DNA of 64,000 bases. Source: Mesorhizobium loti (GTDB lineage Bacteria > Pseudomonadota > Alphaproteobacteria > Rhizobiales > Rhizobiaceae). Both the position numbers and the translations under genes were made by a program. Below, in pieces: positions 35,763 to 44,733 of this stretch; the first letter of the stretch is position 1, and each line of letters opens with the position of its first letter. The DNA is taken from the NCBI RefSeq assembly GCF_001510895.1, contig NZ_LPWA01000131.1, forward strand, positions 62,001 to 126,000, given 5' to 3'. The notes under the pieces were generated by a model, which did not search any database, had not been told where the DNA came from, and saw only the letters and a program-made list of their open reading frames with translations.

Positions 35763-36262
35763 GTTTTCGATTGTCCCCTACAGTCTCGCCGCCACCAGTC
35801 GGAGCCAAAGCGCCCGCGAATGCCAGCAACACCTTGATCCCCAATCCCTTTGTGCACAGGAATTGTTTATCACGATGTTAATCGATTATGGCCGGAACCC
35901 GGCGACATTATGGCGGGGACTGCCGGTGTGGGCGAGCCTTGCATGGATGAGCGCCGGATGGAGGGGCAGCTTTTGGAGGGGGGACTTCCTTTTTCCAACC
36001 GGCGCTCATGGCGCTGGAACTCCCTGCGCCGAGCAAGAGCTTAGCATGAGCCTCCGCGGGCGCTTCCTAGATCGAACGGATGAGTCGGTTCATCTATATT
36101 AGCTATCGCTTTACTGAGCCGTTAGCCGGGGGCGTGACGGCGCCAAACAGCCCGGCTTGTTGGGTTTCAAGCGACAATATATTAGCAATTGCTTGTATTT
36201 AATGCCGAGCAGGATCATACTGAAGGTCCTAGGTATCGAGGGTCTCTGAGGGAGGGCTTTCG
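35763..36262. other. Gene-free region upstream of rlpA
   Basis: About 500 bases. The only pattern of note is TTAT-N7-TTAA at 35867-35881, near the CtrA consensus TTAA-N7-TTAA, within an AT-rich patch. The short open frames here do not look coding. Confidence 0.4.
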
Positions 36263-36394
36263 ATGCGGACGATCATGTTCCTGATCGCGCTGGCGGCCTG
36301 CTTCGCTGTATGGGATCGTTTGGCGAACGACGGTGTCTACAGCGCTGCAATGGAGCATAGCATCCAGGGTGCGGCACAGCGGCTACCGGGTTGA
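36263..36394 (+). CDS. Small hydrophobic protein (43 residues)
   Basis: Begins MRTIMFLIALAACFAVWDRLANDG and ends QGAAQRLPG: a hydrophobic helix of about 16 residues, then a polar tail. AGGGAGGG lies about seven bases before the ATG (36250-36257), much stronger than chance. The helix may be an uncleaved membrane anchor or a signal peptide. No family is recognised, but a similar start is familiar from rhizobial small proteins. Confidence 0.5.
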   Translation: MRTIMFLIALAACFAVWDRLANDGVYSAAMEHSIQGAAQRLPG

Positions 36395-36614
36395 TTGCCT
36401 CCGTCAGCAGACATCCTTCTCGATCCCACGGGAACATTTTCACACATCTTCCGCCTGGACAGCTGGAAGGCTTCGTGGCGGTGTTGACGCAGCCCTGACC
36501 GCCGCACTACAGGAGAAGCGCGAACCGGTCGGGAACGCCTCCGGTGCCAATTCGGTGCCAACCCCTTTGAGATCGACCGATAGCGATAGTCCCAAGTGGT
36601 TGAAATACCACGAT

Positions 36615-36704
36615 GGAGGGATGGCCGAGCGGTTTAAGGCACCGGTCTTGAAAACCGGCGTGGGCGCAAGTTCACCGTGGGTTCGAATCCCACTCCCTCC
36701 GCCA
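36615..36704 (+). tRNA. tRNA-Ser (anticodon UGA)
   Basis: 90 bases. The acceptor stem GGAGGGA pairs with TCCCTCC; the anticodon loop is CTTGAAA with anticodon TGA; a variable arm typical of serine tRNAs and the T loop GTTCGAATC are present. The discriminator G is followed by an encoded CCA (36702-36704). The 3' 18 bases recur downstream as an integration scar. Confidence 0.96.
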
Positions 36705-36708
36705 GATA
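36691..36708 (+). repeat. Attachment-site direct repeat, left copy (in tRNA-Ser)
   Basis: CACTCCCTCCGCCAGATA at the 3' end of tRNA-Ser, identical to 38033-38050. tRNA 3' ends are the usual targets of tyrosine-recombinase islands. Confidence 0.75.
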
Positions 36709-37334
36709 TTTAACTATCTATTTGAAATCAAAATGTATTTTATTCCCCGCTTGCGCGATTAAAGAAGCGCCCACCACGTTTGCCGCAGCGGGCGCTAGTT
36801 CGGGAGGAGTCAGGGCATTCCCCTGATGCCCGCCAATGACGGTACGCCCCCCTTAGCTGGATAATAAGCGCGCTTCAGTTGAAGCACTGGATATTCGATT
36901 TGCGTGACTTTTCAGCCACAGAGATAAGAGAGCCCGGCCACCTGAGCTGCCGAGCATCGTGTCTGTGCTTACGATTTCTTATCGCCGTTGGGATTTGGTG
37001 ACGGCGCCTCTCGACAATCTCTCGGGGGTGGGTCGACGTGTCCAGGCTCTGGCGAGGCTTCCTTGTCAGGACGGCGGACAGGTGGCCGCTTATGGTCGTC
37101 GGACTTCGGTGGCGGTTTTCTGACCTTGGTTGGCATATCCAGTTAACCGCATCGCCAGTCCCCTTGTTCCCGTCTGCACGTCCAAAACGCCTGGAAATTG
37201 GAGCCTCCGAGTGCTGAAACTATTTCCCCCCCCAATCTGGCGTTGAAAAGCAGAAGCCGACGAAGTGTGAGCTGTCTGACATACGTCGCGACGTGATGCT
37301 GATTGGATTTCGGAGTGGGCTTGGGTTTGAATCA

Positions 37335-37511
37335 ATGAAGAACCAATCGTGGAAGACATCGGTTGAACTCGACCAAGTCGAGGGTGCGGCTTTCGTCCGC
37401 GTCATCGAGGACGGGGTTGTAAGGATCAAGACATTCAAGTCCGAAGCAGAAGCCAAAGCGTTCGCCAATAGCGAGAAGGTTCGGCTTGGCCTAAATTCCG
37501 ATAGACGCTAA
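37335..37511 (+). CDS. Small hypothetical protein
   Basis: 58 codons with MKNQSWKTSVELDQVEGAAFVRVIEDGVVRIKTFKSEAEAKAFANSEKVRLGL. The beta-strand then helix pattern and charged surface look coding. The region lies within the integrative remnant. Start uncertain: the frame stays open upstream to 37293. No family recognised. Confidence 0.45.
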   Translation: MKNQSWKTSVELDQVEGAAFVRVIEDGVVRIKTFKSEAEAKAFANSEKVRLGLNSDRR

Positions 37512-37559
37512 AAAGCCCAGCCATAAGCAGCCGGGCCATGTTGGCCAATTTGCAGAAGG

Positions 37560-37901
37560 TCAGAAGTGGTCGGGCTGCTCCCGCTCGTCATCGGCTTCGC
37601 GTTCATCGCAGCTCCCGAATCCTGCCAGATATGATTCCTCGTCGCCGGTAACCTGAGCCGCCGGCCGTGACAGGACGAGCTGCGTTCGCATATAGATCGC
37701 CCGCTGCTCTTCGATCGTCTCTGCGTCGATCGTGCCGGCGGCGGCTTCTCGCTGCGGCGGTTGCGCATGGAAGAAGACCCACGACTTGTTGCCGGTCGGC
37801 GAGACATACAGATAGAGCCCTCCCCCGTCGCCATACCGACCGGCGGGCAGTTCCTTCACACGGATTGCGGTATCGGAAAGTTTGTTGAGCACTCGCGCCA
37901 T
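37560..37901 (-). pseudogene. Truncated P4-type tyrosine recombinase (amino-terminal stub)
   Basis: The start MARVLNKLSDTAIRVKELPAGRYGDGGGLYLYVSPTGNKSWVFF is the DUF4102-type amino-terminal domain of P4-family integrases. After about residue 44 similarity ends and the frame continues with unrelated sequence (QREAAAGTIDAETIEE). The core-binding and catalytic domains with the Arg and Tyr are gone. It starts 132 bases inside the right repeat copy, a usual place for an island integrase. Confidence 0.75.
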
Positions 37902-38032
37902 CCGTTCATAATTCGACGCGGTGATTCTGGCGGATTGCAGCAGACGACGCCAAATGAAAAAGCCAAGAATCCCAAGCAGTTCAGTCGCTTGCGGGTACAA
38001 CCACAAACGTGAGCAAACAGAGTTTTGGCGGA

Positions 38033-38050
38033 CACTCCCTCCGCCAGATA
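38033..38050 (+). repeat. Attachment-site direct repeat, right copy
   Basis: CACTCCCTCCGCCAGATA, identical to the end of tRNA-Ser at 36691-36708, with unrelated sequence on both sides. Confidence 0.75.
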
Positions 38051-38215
38051 CCGGCACGACCGGCCGAGATGTCCTTCGACCGTTGAAACCAGACCGGAAA
38101 GGTAACTTTCCGCTTCAACCTTCACTGAAAATCAAGATAACGCCACTTAATCTAAATCGGGCAATTTTCGTGCCGACAGCAAGCTATCCCAACTGGACGT
38201 TAGGAAGTTTTATCG

Positions 38216-39043
38216 ATGAGCCGAATAAATATTAAAAATTATGGCTTTCGTATAATAAACGTGGTTGGGAATATAGTTCCACATTCAGGCAGGCGCTTCT
38301 TGCTGGATACGCTTGGCCTTGGCAAGGTTTTGCAACGTGCGTCCGATGGAAGAATCGATCGAGTTACGCTGCCAAACGGATATGATCTTTTCTTCAACCC
38401 AATGCTGCACTGGAACGCAACCGACCCGAACAATCACGAACCTGAGGTCACCGCGCTGCTCCATCGTTACCTGGAAACAGGGGCAGTTTTCTACGATATC
38501 GGCGCAAATATCGGGCTGCATTCGCTGATCGCGTCTAAGATTGTGGGCCCAACGGGTCGAGTGCTTGCGTTTGAGCCTGGTGAGATCAACCTCAGGTATT
38601 TCCGCCGGACTCTGGAAAATGGTGCCCCCAACATATCGCTGCACGAGTTCGCGATCGGTGCTGCCGACGAAACGAGGGTGTTCGATCTCAGAGGTGGCGC
38701 AATGTCGGGGAAATTGGTCGGATCCGGAGAGAAAGCCGTCGATCCTGTGAGCATGCAAGTGAGGTGCATCGACAGCCTCGTAGCTGAAGGCTACCCACGC
38801 CCCGATGTGATAAAGATAGATATCGAGGGAGGCGAGGCGGACGCCCTGCAGGGGGCCGCGAAAACGTTGCAAACACATCCGGTCGTGATCTGCGAGATGC
38901 ATGATTTCGCGCCCGAGGAAGTGAGACGGGCCATGAGGGCGCTGACAGAAGCTGGTTATCGACTGACCCGGCTCCCGGATAGATCGCCATCGGATCATAC
39001 GCACAGTCATCATATTGTGGCGGTGCGGAGTGACAGCGTTTGA
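38216..39043 (+). CDS. FkbM-family methyltransferase
   Basis: 275 residues. Motif I is VFYDIGANIGLHSLIASKIVG and the next acidic motif VLAFEPGEINLRYF; the FkbM-defining IDIEGGEADALQGAAKTL and CEMHDF follow. These enzymes O-methylate sugars or polyketides, often in polysaccharide clusters. Codon use and base composition are more AT-rich than the flanking core. It begins 165 bases after the right attachment repeat. The stop overlaps the TTG start of the next gene (TTGA). Confidence 0.87.
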   Translation: MSRINIKNYGFRIINVVGNIVPHSGRRFLLDTLGLGKVLQRASDGRIDRVTLPNGYDLFFNPMLHWNATDPNNHEPEVTALLHRYLETGAVFYDIGANIGLHSLIASKIVGPTGRVLAFEPGEINLRYFRRTLENGAPNISLHEFAIGAADETRVFDLRGGAMSGKLVGSGEKAVDPVSMQVRCIDSLVAEGYPRPDVIKIDIEGGEADALQGAAKTLQTHPVVICEMHDFAPEEVRRAMRALTEAGYRLTRLPDRSPSDHTHSHHIVAVRSDSV

Positions 39044-39957
39044 ATTCGGCCAAAGCAAGATTGGTGGTGTCCCGGCTAACCGTCCTGGGCGACCAGGTTT
39101 TCAGCTGGGGACATTCCCACCGTGCGTCCATTCGCAATTTTGGACTCATAGCGGCGATATCGATTTTTGCTGGTGGGCTGCTGTTGGCTATCCAAAGCAT
39201 GCCTGGCCTGATCCAGCGGTTTAACGCAACTCCATTTGTCTTCCTTGTCCTGGTCGCAGTGCCGGCCACAGCGGCGCTGAATGCGCTCGAGCTCCAGATC
39301 ATGGCCGCAATGGCAAAGAAGAACATGGCTTGGGCAAACGCGTTCGAAATTGGCGTCTTTTCAAGTGCCGCCAATATGCTGTTTTTGCCGGCTGGCCTGT
39401 TATCGCGCGCTGCTGCGCTACGAGCACACGGAGTCGGACTGCAACTTGGAGGCAGCCTGATCCTCGTTTTCATGGCGTTGTGGCTTGGCGCAGCGTTTGG
39501 CTATTCGGGCCTATTCCTTCTCGCGCTCGGCCATATCGAAATCGGCGCAGGCTTTGTCGCCGTCGGATTGCTGTGCACTGGAGTCAGCATCGTCTTCCTG
39601 GTCCGCCTCCGACCCGGCTGGAGACTGCTTGTTTCGGCATTGGCCGTAAAGCTTGCTGGCCTGGTCCTCGAGGCCTTTCGGCTCTCCCTCGCGGCGAAGG
39701 CACTCGGGATCGGCCTCGGCTTCAATCAGGCTTCGACCTTTTCGATAGCCTCCATAATCGGAACGCTAACCTCTCTCGTTCCGGCAGGCTTGGGGATCAC
39801 GGAGGCGATAACCGCATTGCTCTCGCCGCTTGCCAATATCGATTCCGTCGCGGGTTTCGTGATTGCCGGAACCAACCGAATTGCCGTAGTGCTGGGTTTG
39901 CTTTTGCTGACGGTCTTTCTTGTAGCAACAAGGCGATTGAGATCTTCATCTGATTAA
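39040..39957 (+). CDS. Lysylphosphatidylglycerol-synthase-type membrane protein (UPF0104)
   Basis: 305 residues, about eight transmembrane helices, no soluble domain. The UPF0104/LPG_synthase_TM pattern is visible in the middle and near the end (SIASIIGTLTSLVPAGLGITEAITALLSPLANI, then the arginine of GTNRIAVVLGLLLL). It resembles the flippase half of MprF without the aminoacyl transferase domain, so it may move a glycolipid or phospholipid. The TTG start overlaps the FkbM gene stop, so both are coupled. Confidence 0.78.
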   Translation: MNSAKARLVVSRLTVLGDQVFSWGHSHRASIRNFGLIAAISIFAGGLLLAIQSMPGLIQRFNATPFVFLVLVAVPATAALNALELQIMAAMAKKNMAWANAFEIGVFSSAANMLFLPAGLLSRAAALRAHGVGLQLGGSLILVFMALWLGAAFGYSGLFLLALGHIEIGAGFVAVGLLCTGVSIVFLVRLRPGWRLLVSALAVKLAGLVLEAFRLSLAAKALGIGLGFNQASTFSIASIIGTLTSLVPAGLGITEAITALLSPLANIDSVAGFVIAGTNRIAVVLGLLLLTVFLVATRRLRSSSD

Positions 39958-39958
39958 C

Positions 39959-40127
39959 GCATGTCTCCCGAAAGTGGGAACCGGTTTCGGGACAAAGACA
40001 TGCGCAAAATCAAAAAACCTAAAGCGCACTAATGCATGTCGCCCAGAAAAGCGCAGCGGTTCTGAGAGAACGACATGCATCAAAACAAAGACTTAAAGCG
40101 AATCTGAAAGATCCCGATGCGCTTTAG
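39959..40127. repeat. Mosaic of three RIME-like palindromes between convergent genes
   Basis: Three palindromes in series: GCATGTCTCCCGAAAGTGGG at 39959 paired with GACATGC ending at 40003; ATGCATGTCG at 40032 paired with CGACATGCAT ending 40080; and TAAAGCGAATC at 40094 paired with GCGCTTTAG ending 40127. The first two carry variants of the GAAAAGTGNGNAGCGG core seen at 13370. The last base pairs overlap the methyltransferase stop. This fits the composite rhizobial intergenic elements. Confidence 0.75.
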
Positions 40128-40798
40128 GATCGGCCGTATACATAGAAATCGGCAAAGGATGTGTTGTCGGGATCACGCGGATCGAGCGGATAGGCGTTCG
40201 GAGTCACCGAACAAAGTTTCCACTCCGGTCGATTGACCTCGATCCAGTTGGTAAACTTGCGATGCTTGACGTGCGGTTCCGGGGTCGATTCATTTGAATT
40301 GCTTGAATACAGAATGACAAACCGCTCCGAAGCAGAGAACAGGTTCCGCATATACGTATCAAACACCTTGTCTTCCACCAGGTGATATATTACGTCCAAT
40401 GACAGCGCGAGATCGTGCTGACCGGGGTCGCTGTCGACAAGCTTGAATTGTTTGGTCGGATCATTCGCGAACCGCTCCCGACACCGTGCGACCGCCGAAG
40501 GTGCGTTATCGAGCCCTAAGTACTTTGGATATTCTGCCAGGGCCAGCTGCATCCCGTCGCCGCAGCCGAACTCAACCACCGACTGAATTTCGTGAGTTGC
40601 TACAAAGCGGTTGAGAAAATCGGCCTTAAACCGCGCGAGACGGTTGGCTGAACCGGCACCCGAAGTGCCGCCAGCCCTGTAGCGCCTTTCCCAATAATCA
40701 GCAGAATTTCGAAACTTTAGCGCAGCTAAGGAAAAATATACCTGCCGAACGAGCGGTCCCGCAAGCCAACTCTTCTTTGCCCATTTCCTCAACGACAT
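40124..40798 (-). CDS. Class I SAM-dependent methyltransferase
   Basis: 224 residues. Motif I is SVVEFGCGDGMQLALAEYPKYLGLDNAPSAV and a later DLALSLDVIYHLVEDKVFDTYMRNLF gives motif IV. It is the last gene of the minus-strand glycan operon, 48 bases after the GT4 gene. The likely target is a sugar of the same surface structure, an inference from position. Confidence 0.8.
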   Translation of the reverse strand: MSLRKWAKKSWLAGPLVRQVYFSLAALKFRNSADYWERRYRAGGTSGAGSANRLARFKADFLNRFVATHEIQSVVEFGCGDGMQLALAEYPKYLGLDNAPSAVARCRERFANDPTKQFKLVDSDPGQHDLALSLDVIYHLVEDKVFDTYMRNLFSASERFVILYSSNSNESTPEPHVKHRKFTNWIEVNRPEWKLCSVTPNAYPLDPRDPDNTSFADFYVYGRS

Positions 40799-40846
40799 AA
40801 TTGCTCTCGACGCCTTTTTATTCGAATGCCGGTAGTTTGTGACGCA

Positions 40847-42073
40847 TCAATGGATTAATCTTTCGCCTGATAGAAGTCGTTGATAGATTTCATGGAATCG
40901 TTCGGCGGTCTTGGCCATCGTACCCTCCGACAAAACCCACTTCTTGGCACTGGCGGCGAGGCCCATTGCAAAGCGCTTGTTTGTAACCATTCTCACCACC
41001 GCGTCCGCGATTTCTCCAGGGGATCGCTCGGCAACCAGAAGCCCTGTCCCCTCATGGCGAATGATATCGACAAGACCACCGCTTCGCGACGCAATCACAG
41101 GCAGATCGTGGAGCATTGCTTCGAGCGGCACGACGCCCTGCGCTTCCATTGTGCCATCTGCCGCACGGCGAGAGGGAATGACCAGAACATCGCTTCTGCG
41201 CATCCAATGACTGACGTCCGCCGGCTGCAGCCAACCCGTAAACAATATGCGGTCGCGCACCTCAAGAGACACGGCCTTTGCCTCGAGGGTTTGCCGTTCC
41301 GGCCCATCGCCCACGACAACGAGTCTTGCGCCTGGCAGGCGGTTTTGCAGCAATGCGAGAGCGGCGACCGCATCGTCTGCTCCCTTGCAGTCAATTAGCC
41401 TTCCGACGAAAAGCAAGAGCGGGTTTGCTTCGCCGGCGAATCCACATTTCCAAGACGGGATCGTCGCCTCAGGAGTTCGAGGAGACGCTCCGATCGGAAC
41501 GATCTCGACGCGATCGGGATTTGCGCCCAACATGTGCAGCGCAGCCGCCGTGGCGGCAGAGTTGGCTGTCAGGAATGACGCACGCCGCGCGACAAGCCGT
41601 TTCGCCCACATCGGCAGACGTCCCTGCAGACCGAGAACGTCACTGCCATGCGCACTGACGACGAGAGCCGTTCGATCGAGACAGGAAGGCAATGCCGTGA
41701 TTCCTTGCGGAACCAGCCAATGCGCGTGGATCAGATGATGGCGACGCAACCTGGCTAGCCGATACGTAGCAGCAGCTTGCGCGACCGCGATGAGTGGCAG
41801 CTTTATCGCTTTTGATGGCTTCGACTTGATGTTTTCGAGTGCTCCTGCGCCATAGAAGACGTTTTCCATCCTTTCAGGCCAGGCATAGCGAAAGCGATGA
41901 ACGGTGACACCGCTGCCCAGGTCCTCGACCTTCTTGCTGCCAGGCGAATGGGGAGCCAACACGTCCAGTTCTATTCCTCTGGCGGCGAGCGCGAAAACCA
42001 GATCGGCCATGAAGGGGGTGACATTATCGCCATGGAAGCGAGGAAAAGTCGACGTGGAGATCAGGACGCGCAA
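40847..42073 (-). CDS. Glycosyltransferase family 4
   Basis: 408 residues, GT-B fold. The amino-terminal half is MRVLISTSTFPRFHGDNVTPFMADLVFALAARG, and the nucleotide-sugar half has LLFVGRLIDCKGADDAVAAL and the GT4 E-x7-E in MEAQGVVPLEAMLHDLPVIA. It would transfer a sugar to a lipid- or polyprenol-linked acceptor in the cytoplasm. Donor and acceptor cannot be read. It is 18 bases after the GT-C gene, in the same operon. Confidence 0.88.
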   Translation of the reverse strand: MRVLISTSTFPRFHGDNVTPFMADLVFALAARGIELDVLAPHSPGSKKVEDLGSGVTVHRFRYAWPERMENVFYGAGALENIKSKPSKAIKLPLIAVAQAAATYRLARLRRHHLIHAHWLVPQGITALPSCLDRTALVVSAHGSDVLGLQGRLPMWAKRLVARRASFLTANSAATAAALHMLGANPDRVEIVPIGASPRTPEATIPSWKCGFAGEANPLLLFVGRLIDCKGADDAVAALALLQNRLPGARLVVVGDGPERQTLEAKAVSLEVRDRILFTGWLQPADVSHWMRRSDVLVIPSRRAADGTMEAQGVVPLEAMLHDLPVIASRSGGLVDIIRHEGTGLLVAERSPGEIADAVVRMVTNKRFAMGLAASAKKWVLSEGTMAKTAERFHEIYQRLLSGERLIH

Positions 42074-42091
42074 ACCAGCAAGTCCCCTCGC

Positions 42092-43783
42092 CTAGAATCC
42101 GGTGAAGATGGCCGTTGGCGGCTCACGCGTGGGAACTGGCGGGTTTCGTCCATGGCGCAACGTGGCAACTCCGCCCTTATAGCTATGCATACCCCCAGCA
42201 AGTTCGACAACATCGCCCGGCAGGACCAACCGCCGGTCAATTTCAACCGGTGCATCAGCCGTCATAGAATAGGATCCCGGAATGTGGATCTCGAATGTGG
42301 CTTCAATCCCGCCTGTAGCGGGCAACTGCTTTCCCGCGATCCAAATTGGACCCCAATGCCGAACGTAATTCTCCTTCAAAGCCTCTATGTCGGCTGGGAG
42401 CAACTCTTCGTCCGCGTTCACCGATACAGGGCCGGGTTCCAGCGCAGCTGAAAGCGCCGGGCCCGAGACAATGACGAAGAGCGGTCCTTCTTTTTCGATC
42501 GCATGCAGAAGCACGGGTTCTCCCCGATCGCGATATTCTTCAATTCCCCAAGTGCTCATCAAAAATCCTGCATGGGGATAGGACGCAACCATGCCCGTTT
42601 GAGCAATATAGGGTACAGGGTCTGGAAGGATCTGATGCACGGCGGAAATCAGTGATCGCTGAGCCGATTGGTCTCGCTGAAATTCTGGAATCGCGTGCCC
42701 CACGGCCAACGCGACGAATATCGCTGGGATTGCCCCTAAAATTTTTGATAGAGAACTCAGCTTATCTGCGGCCAACGCCCCGACCACCGCCACGGGCGCC
42801 ATCATGAACACATAGAAGTAGGGAAAGCTGTTTCTATAGAAGACAATGCATAACAATGGCAAGGCGAAGCTAAGTATAGTCAATGCGCGAAGCCGCTCCG
42901 CTCCGGTATTGTTGATTGTCCGAGCTACAGCCATACCCATTCCGACGCAGAGCACTGACCATTGCAGTGCGTCTACCGCCAGCGAGTACGCCAGAAATCT
43001 CGCCCCGTAGAAGAGATTGCTGTCAACCATCTGCTTGTTGTAGGCGGAGGTCAGCGTGTTCCCAGCCTGAGATACAACCTGCGCCAGGCTTGCCGAGTGC
43101 CAAAGAAACAAGCTGGCGAATGCCGCGGCGGCTATCACGAGCGCGATCACCATGTTCCGCAGCAATACCTTGTCGTGGAGGCGCACCAGCTGCAGGATCG
43201 CGACCATTACTATGGTCGGGACATAAAAGACCGATTTTATCGAGATCAGGCCCGCAAACGTTACCGCCAGCGCAGAAAGGATGAGCAGCCTGAAAGGGAG
43301 GCGGTCGCGCGTCAGGCCGAATAGTGCCCCCATCAGAAGCGCCGTGATGATCGGGTCGGCACGGAAGCCCGTCGCGCTCCGCATCACAAAACTCAGTGTG
43401 GCGTAAAGCACCGTCGCCCACAAAGCCCCGCGAGCGGAAACGAGGTTCTCGGCCGTTTTGAAGAGGAACAAGAGCGTGGCCAAATGAAGAAGCCACATCA
43501 GGCAGCGCGCAATGACAATTGTGCCTATCTCATCGGTGGGCAGCAACGTCAGCCATGAAAACAAATGGACGTGAAACGTCTGCAAGGCAAGGCTAAGCGA
43601 AGCCCGCTTGTATTCGAAAACCAGTGACAGGAAATGGAATTCGTCCCAGTTAACTTCCCGAAAGAGCGCTGTGGCCAATTCCAGTGCTGCGACTACCCCG
43701 AACAGGATAAGAATTGTCCATCGGCTAACCCTGACCGGAGCTTCAGCCTTCGCATCGAAAAATCCGACCAAACTCGCCATCAC
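42092..43783 (-). CDS. GT-C-fold membrane glycosyltransferase
   Basis: 563 residues with about ten transmembrane helices in the first 370 and a soluble, probably periplasmic, carboxyl domain. The first loop carries the acidic motif REVNWDEFHFLSLV typical of GT-C transferases (ArnT/PMT type) that use polyprenyl-phosphate sugars. The ATG overlaps the GT2 stop by four bases. It may add a sugar on the outer side of the membrane to the product made by its neighbours. Confidence 0.75.
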   Translation of the reverse strand: MMASLVGFFDAKAEAPVRVSRWTILILFGVVAALELATALFREVNWDEFHFLSLVFEYKRASLSLALQTFHVHLFSWLTLLPTDEIGTIVIARCLMWLLHLATLLFLFKTAENLVSARGALWATVLYATLSFVMRSATGFRADPIITALLMGALFGLTRDRLPFRLLILSALAVTFAGLISIKSVFYVPTIVMVAILQLVRLHDKVLLRNMVIALVIAAAAFASLFLWHSASLAQVVSQAGNTLTSAYNKQMVDSNLFYGARFLAYSLAVDALQWSVLCVGMGMAVARTINNTGAERLRALTILSFALPLLCIVFYRNSFPYFYVFMMAPVAVVGALAADKLSSLSKILGAIPAIFVALAVGHAIPEFQRDQSAQRSLISAVHQILPDPVPYIAQTGMVASYPHAGFLMSTWGIEEYRDRGEPVLLHAIEKEGPLFVIVSGPALSAALEPGPVSVNADEELLPADIEALKENYVRHWGPIWIAGKQLPATGGIEATFEIHIPGSYSMTADAPVEIDRRLVLPGDVVELAGGMHSYKGGVATLRHGRNPPVPTREPPTAIFTGF

Positions 43784-44733
43784 TCGACCCGGTCCATCCG
43801 CTCTTCGATTTTCCGGAGCTTGAAAAGCGTCATTTCGAGCATTTGCCGGTTGCGCCCGATGAGGTCGGCGACAATTGCGAAAAGCAAAGTGATAAAACCG
43901 ACAATGATCAATACGCCGCCAAGCACCAGCGATTGGATGTGGCCTCTATTGTCTCCCACCAGAGACAACCACAGAAAACGAATTATTGGTAATGATCCTA
44001 TGAAGAAAATTACGCCGCCGATAAGCAAAAAGGCGTTAAGTGGATTATAAAGCGCATATGAGCGTATGATTGTGATGCCGGTGTTGAAAATAAAATGAGG
44101 TATGCTTTTGAATAAGCGCGATCGCCGCATGGGCGCGTTGGTTCGAATGGGAACCGACGCCACCGCCAATCGCCTCTTGCCGGCTAGGATCAGCATTTCC
44201 GTTGTATAGGAAAAGCGCGACACAATGTTGATCTGCATCGCGGCGTCGCGACTTATCGCGCGGAACCCGCTAACCGCATCGGGAACGTCTATCCCCGCCA
44301 AATGACGAACGACACGGGTCCCGATGCGCTGCAGGGTCTGCTTGCCTGACGAGAAATGGTGATTTGTGCGCACCTGGCGGTCGCCAATGACGATGTCGGC
44401 TTCGCCACGCAGAATCGGCCCAACAAGCAGCTCTATGTCCGACGCGTTATATTGGTTGTCGGCATCGGTATTGACAATGATGTCGGCTCCCGCGCGAAGG
44501 CTGGCGTCTATCCCCGTCTGGAACGCAGCCGCCAAGCCGCGATTGCGGCGATGGCTAACCACGTGATTCACATTGAGGCTTCTTGCAACGTCGGCGGTCC
44601 CGTCGGTGCTGCCATCATCGATCACAAGAATGTCGATGCTGTCTATCCCCTCGATCCTGCACGGTATTGCCGCAACAGTGGCCCCAAGACTCGCTGCCTC
44701 ATTGTAACAGGGAATCTGGATTATCAATTTCAT
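43780..44733 (-). CDS. Polyprenyl-phosphate glycosyltransferase (GT2, DPM1-like)
   Basis: 317 residues from MKLIIQIPCYNEAASLGATVAAIP. GT-A motifs: IDILVIDDGSTDGTADVA, then DADNQYNASDIELLV with the DxD, and QIDVPDAVSGFRAISRDAAM. Two carboxyl transmembrane helices (IGGVIFFIGSLPIIRFLWLSL and LVLGGVLIIVGFITLLFAIV) match dolichol-phosphate mannose synthase-type enzymes that make lipid-linked sugars, the donors used by GT-C enzymes. This pairs logically with the overlapping downstream GT-C gene. The frame is open upstream to 44793 but MKLII fits the family start. Confidence 0.86.
   Translation of the reverse strand: MKLIIQIPCYNEAASLGATVAAIPCRIEGIDSIDILVIDDGSTDGTADVARSLNVNHVVSHRRNRGLAAAFQTGIDASLRAGADIIVNTDADNQYNASDIELLVGPILRGEADIVIGDRQVRTNHHFSSGKQTLQRIGTRVVRHLAGIDVPDAVSGFRAISRDAAMQINIVSRFSYTTEMLILAGKRRLAVASVPIRTNAPMRRSRLFKSIPHFIFNTGITIIRSYALYNPLNAFLLIGGVIFFIGSLPIIRFLWLSLVGDNRGHIQSLVLGGVLIIVGFITLLFAIVADLIGRNRQMLEMTLFKLRKIEERMDRVE

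Larger units (their letters stand above)
36709..38032. mobile_element. Remnant of an integrative element between the tRNA-Ser repeats
   Basis: About 1.3 kb bounded by the 18-bp direct repeats. It holds a possible 57-residue small gene (37335-37511), a truncated integrase gene (37560-37901), an eight-base C run (37227-37234), and otherwise nothing recognisable. No second tRNA half or excision gene was seen. Confidence 0.65.

Noticed and set aside
36969..37136. 55-residue proline-rich minus-strand frame starting MPTKVRKPPPKSDD
   Set aside because: No ribosome site and low complexity; it lies in the integrative remnant and was not strong enough to list.
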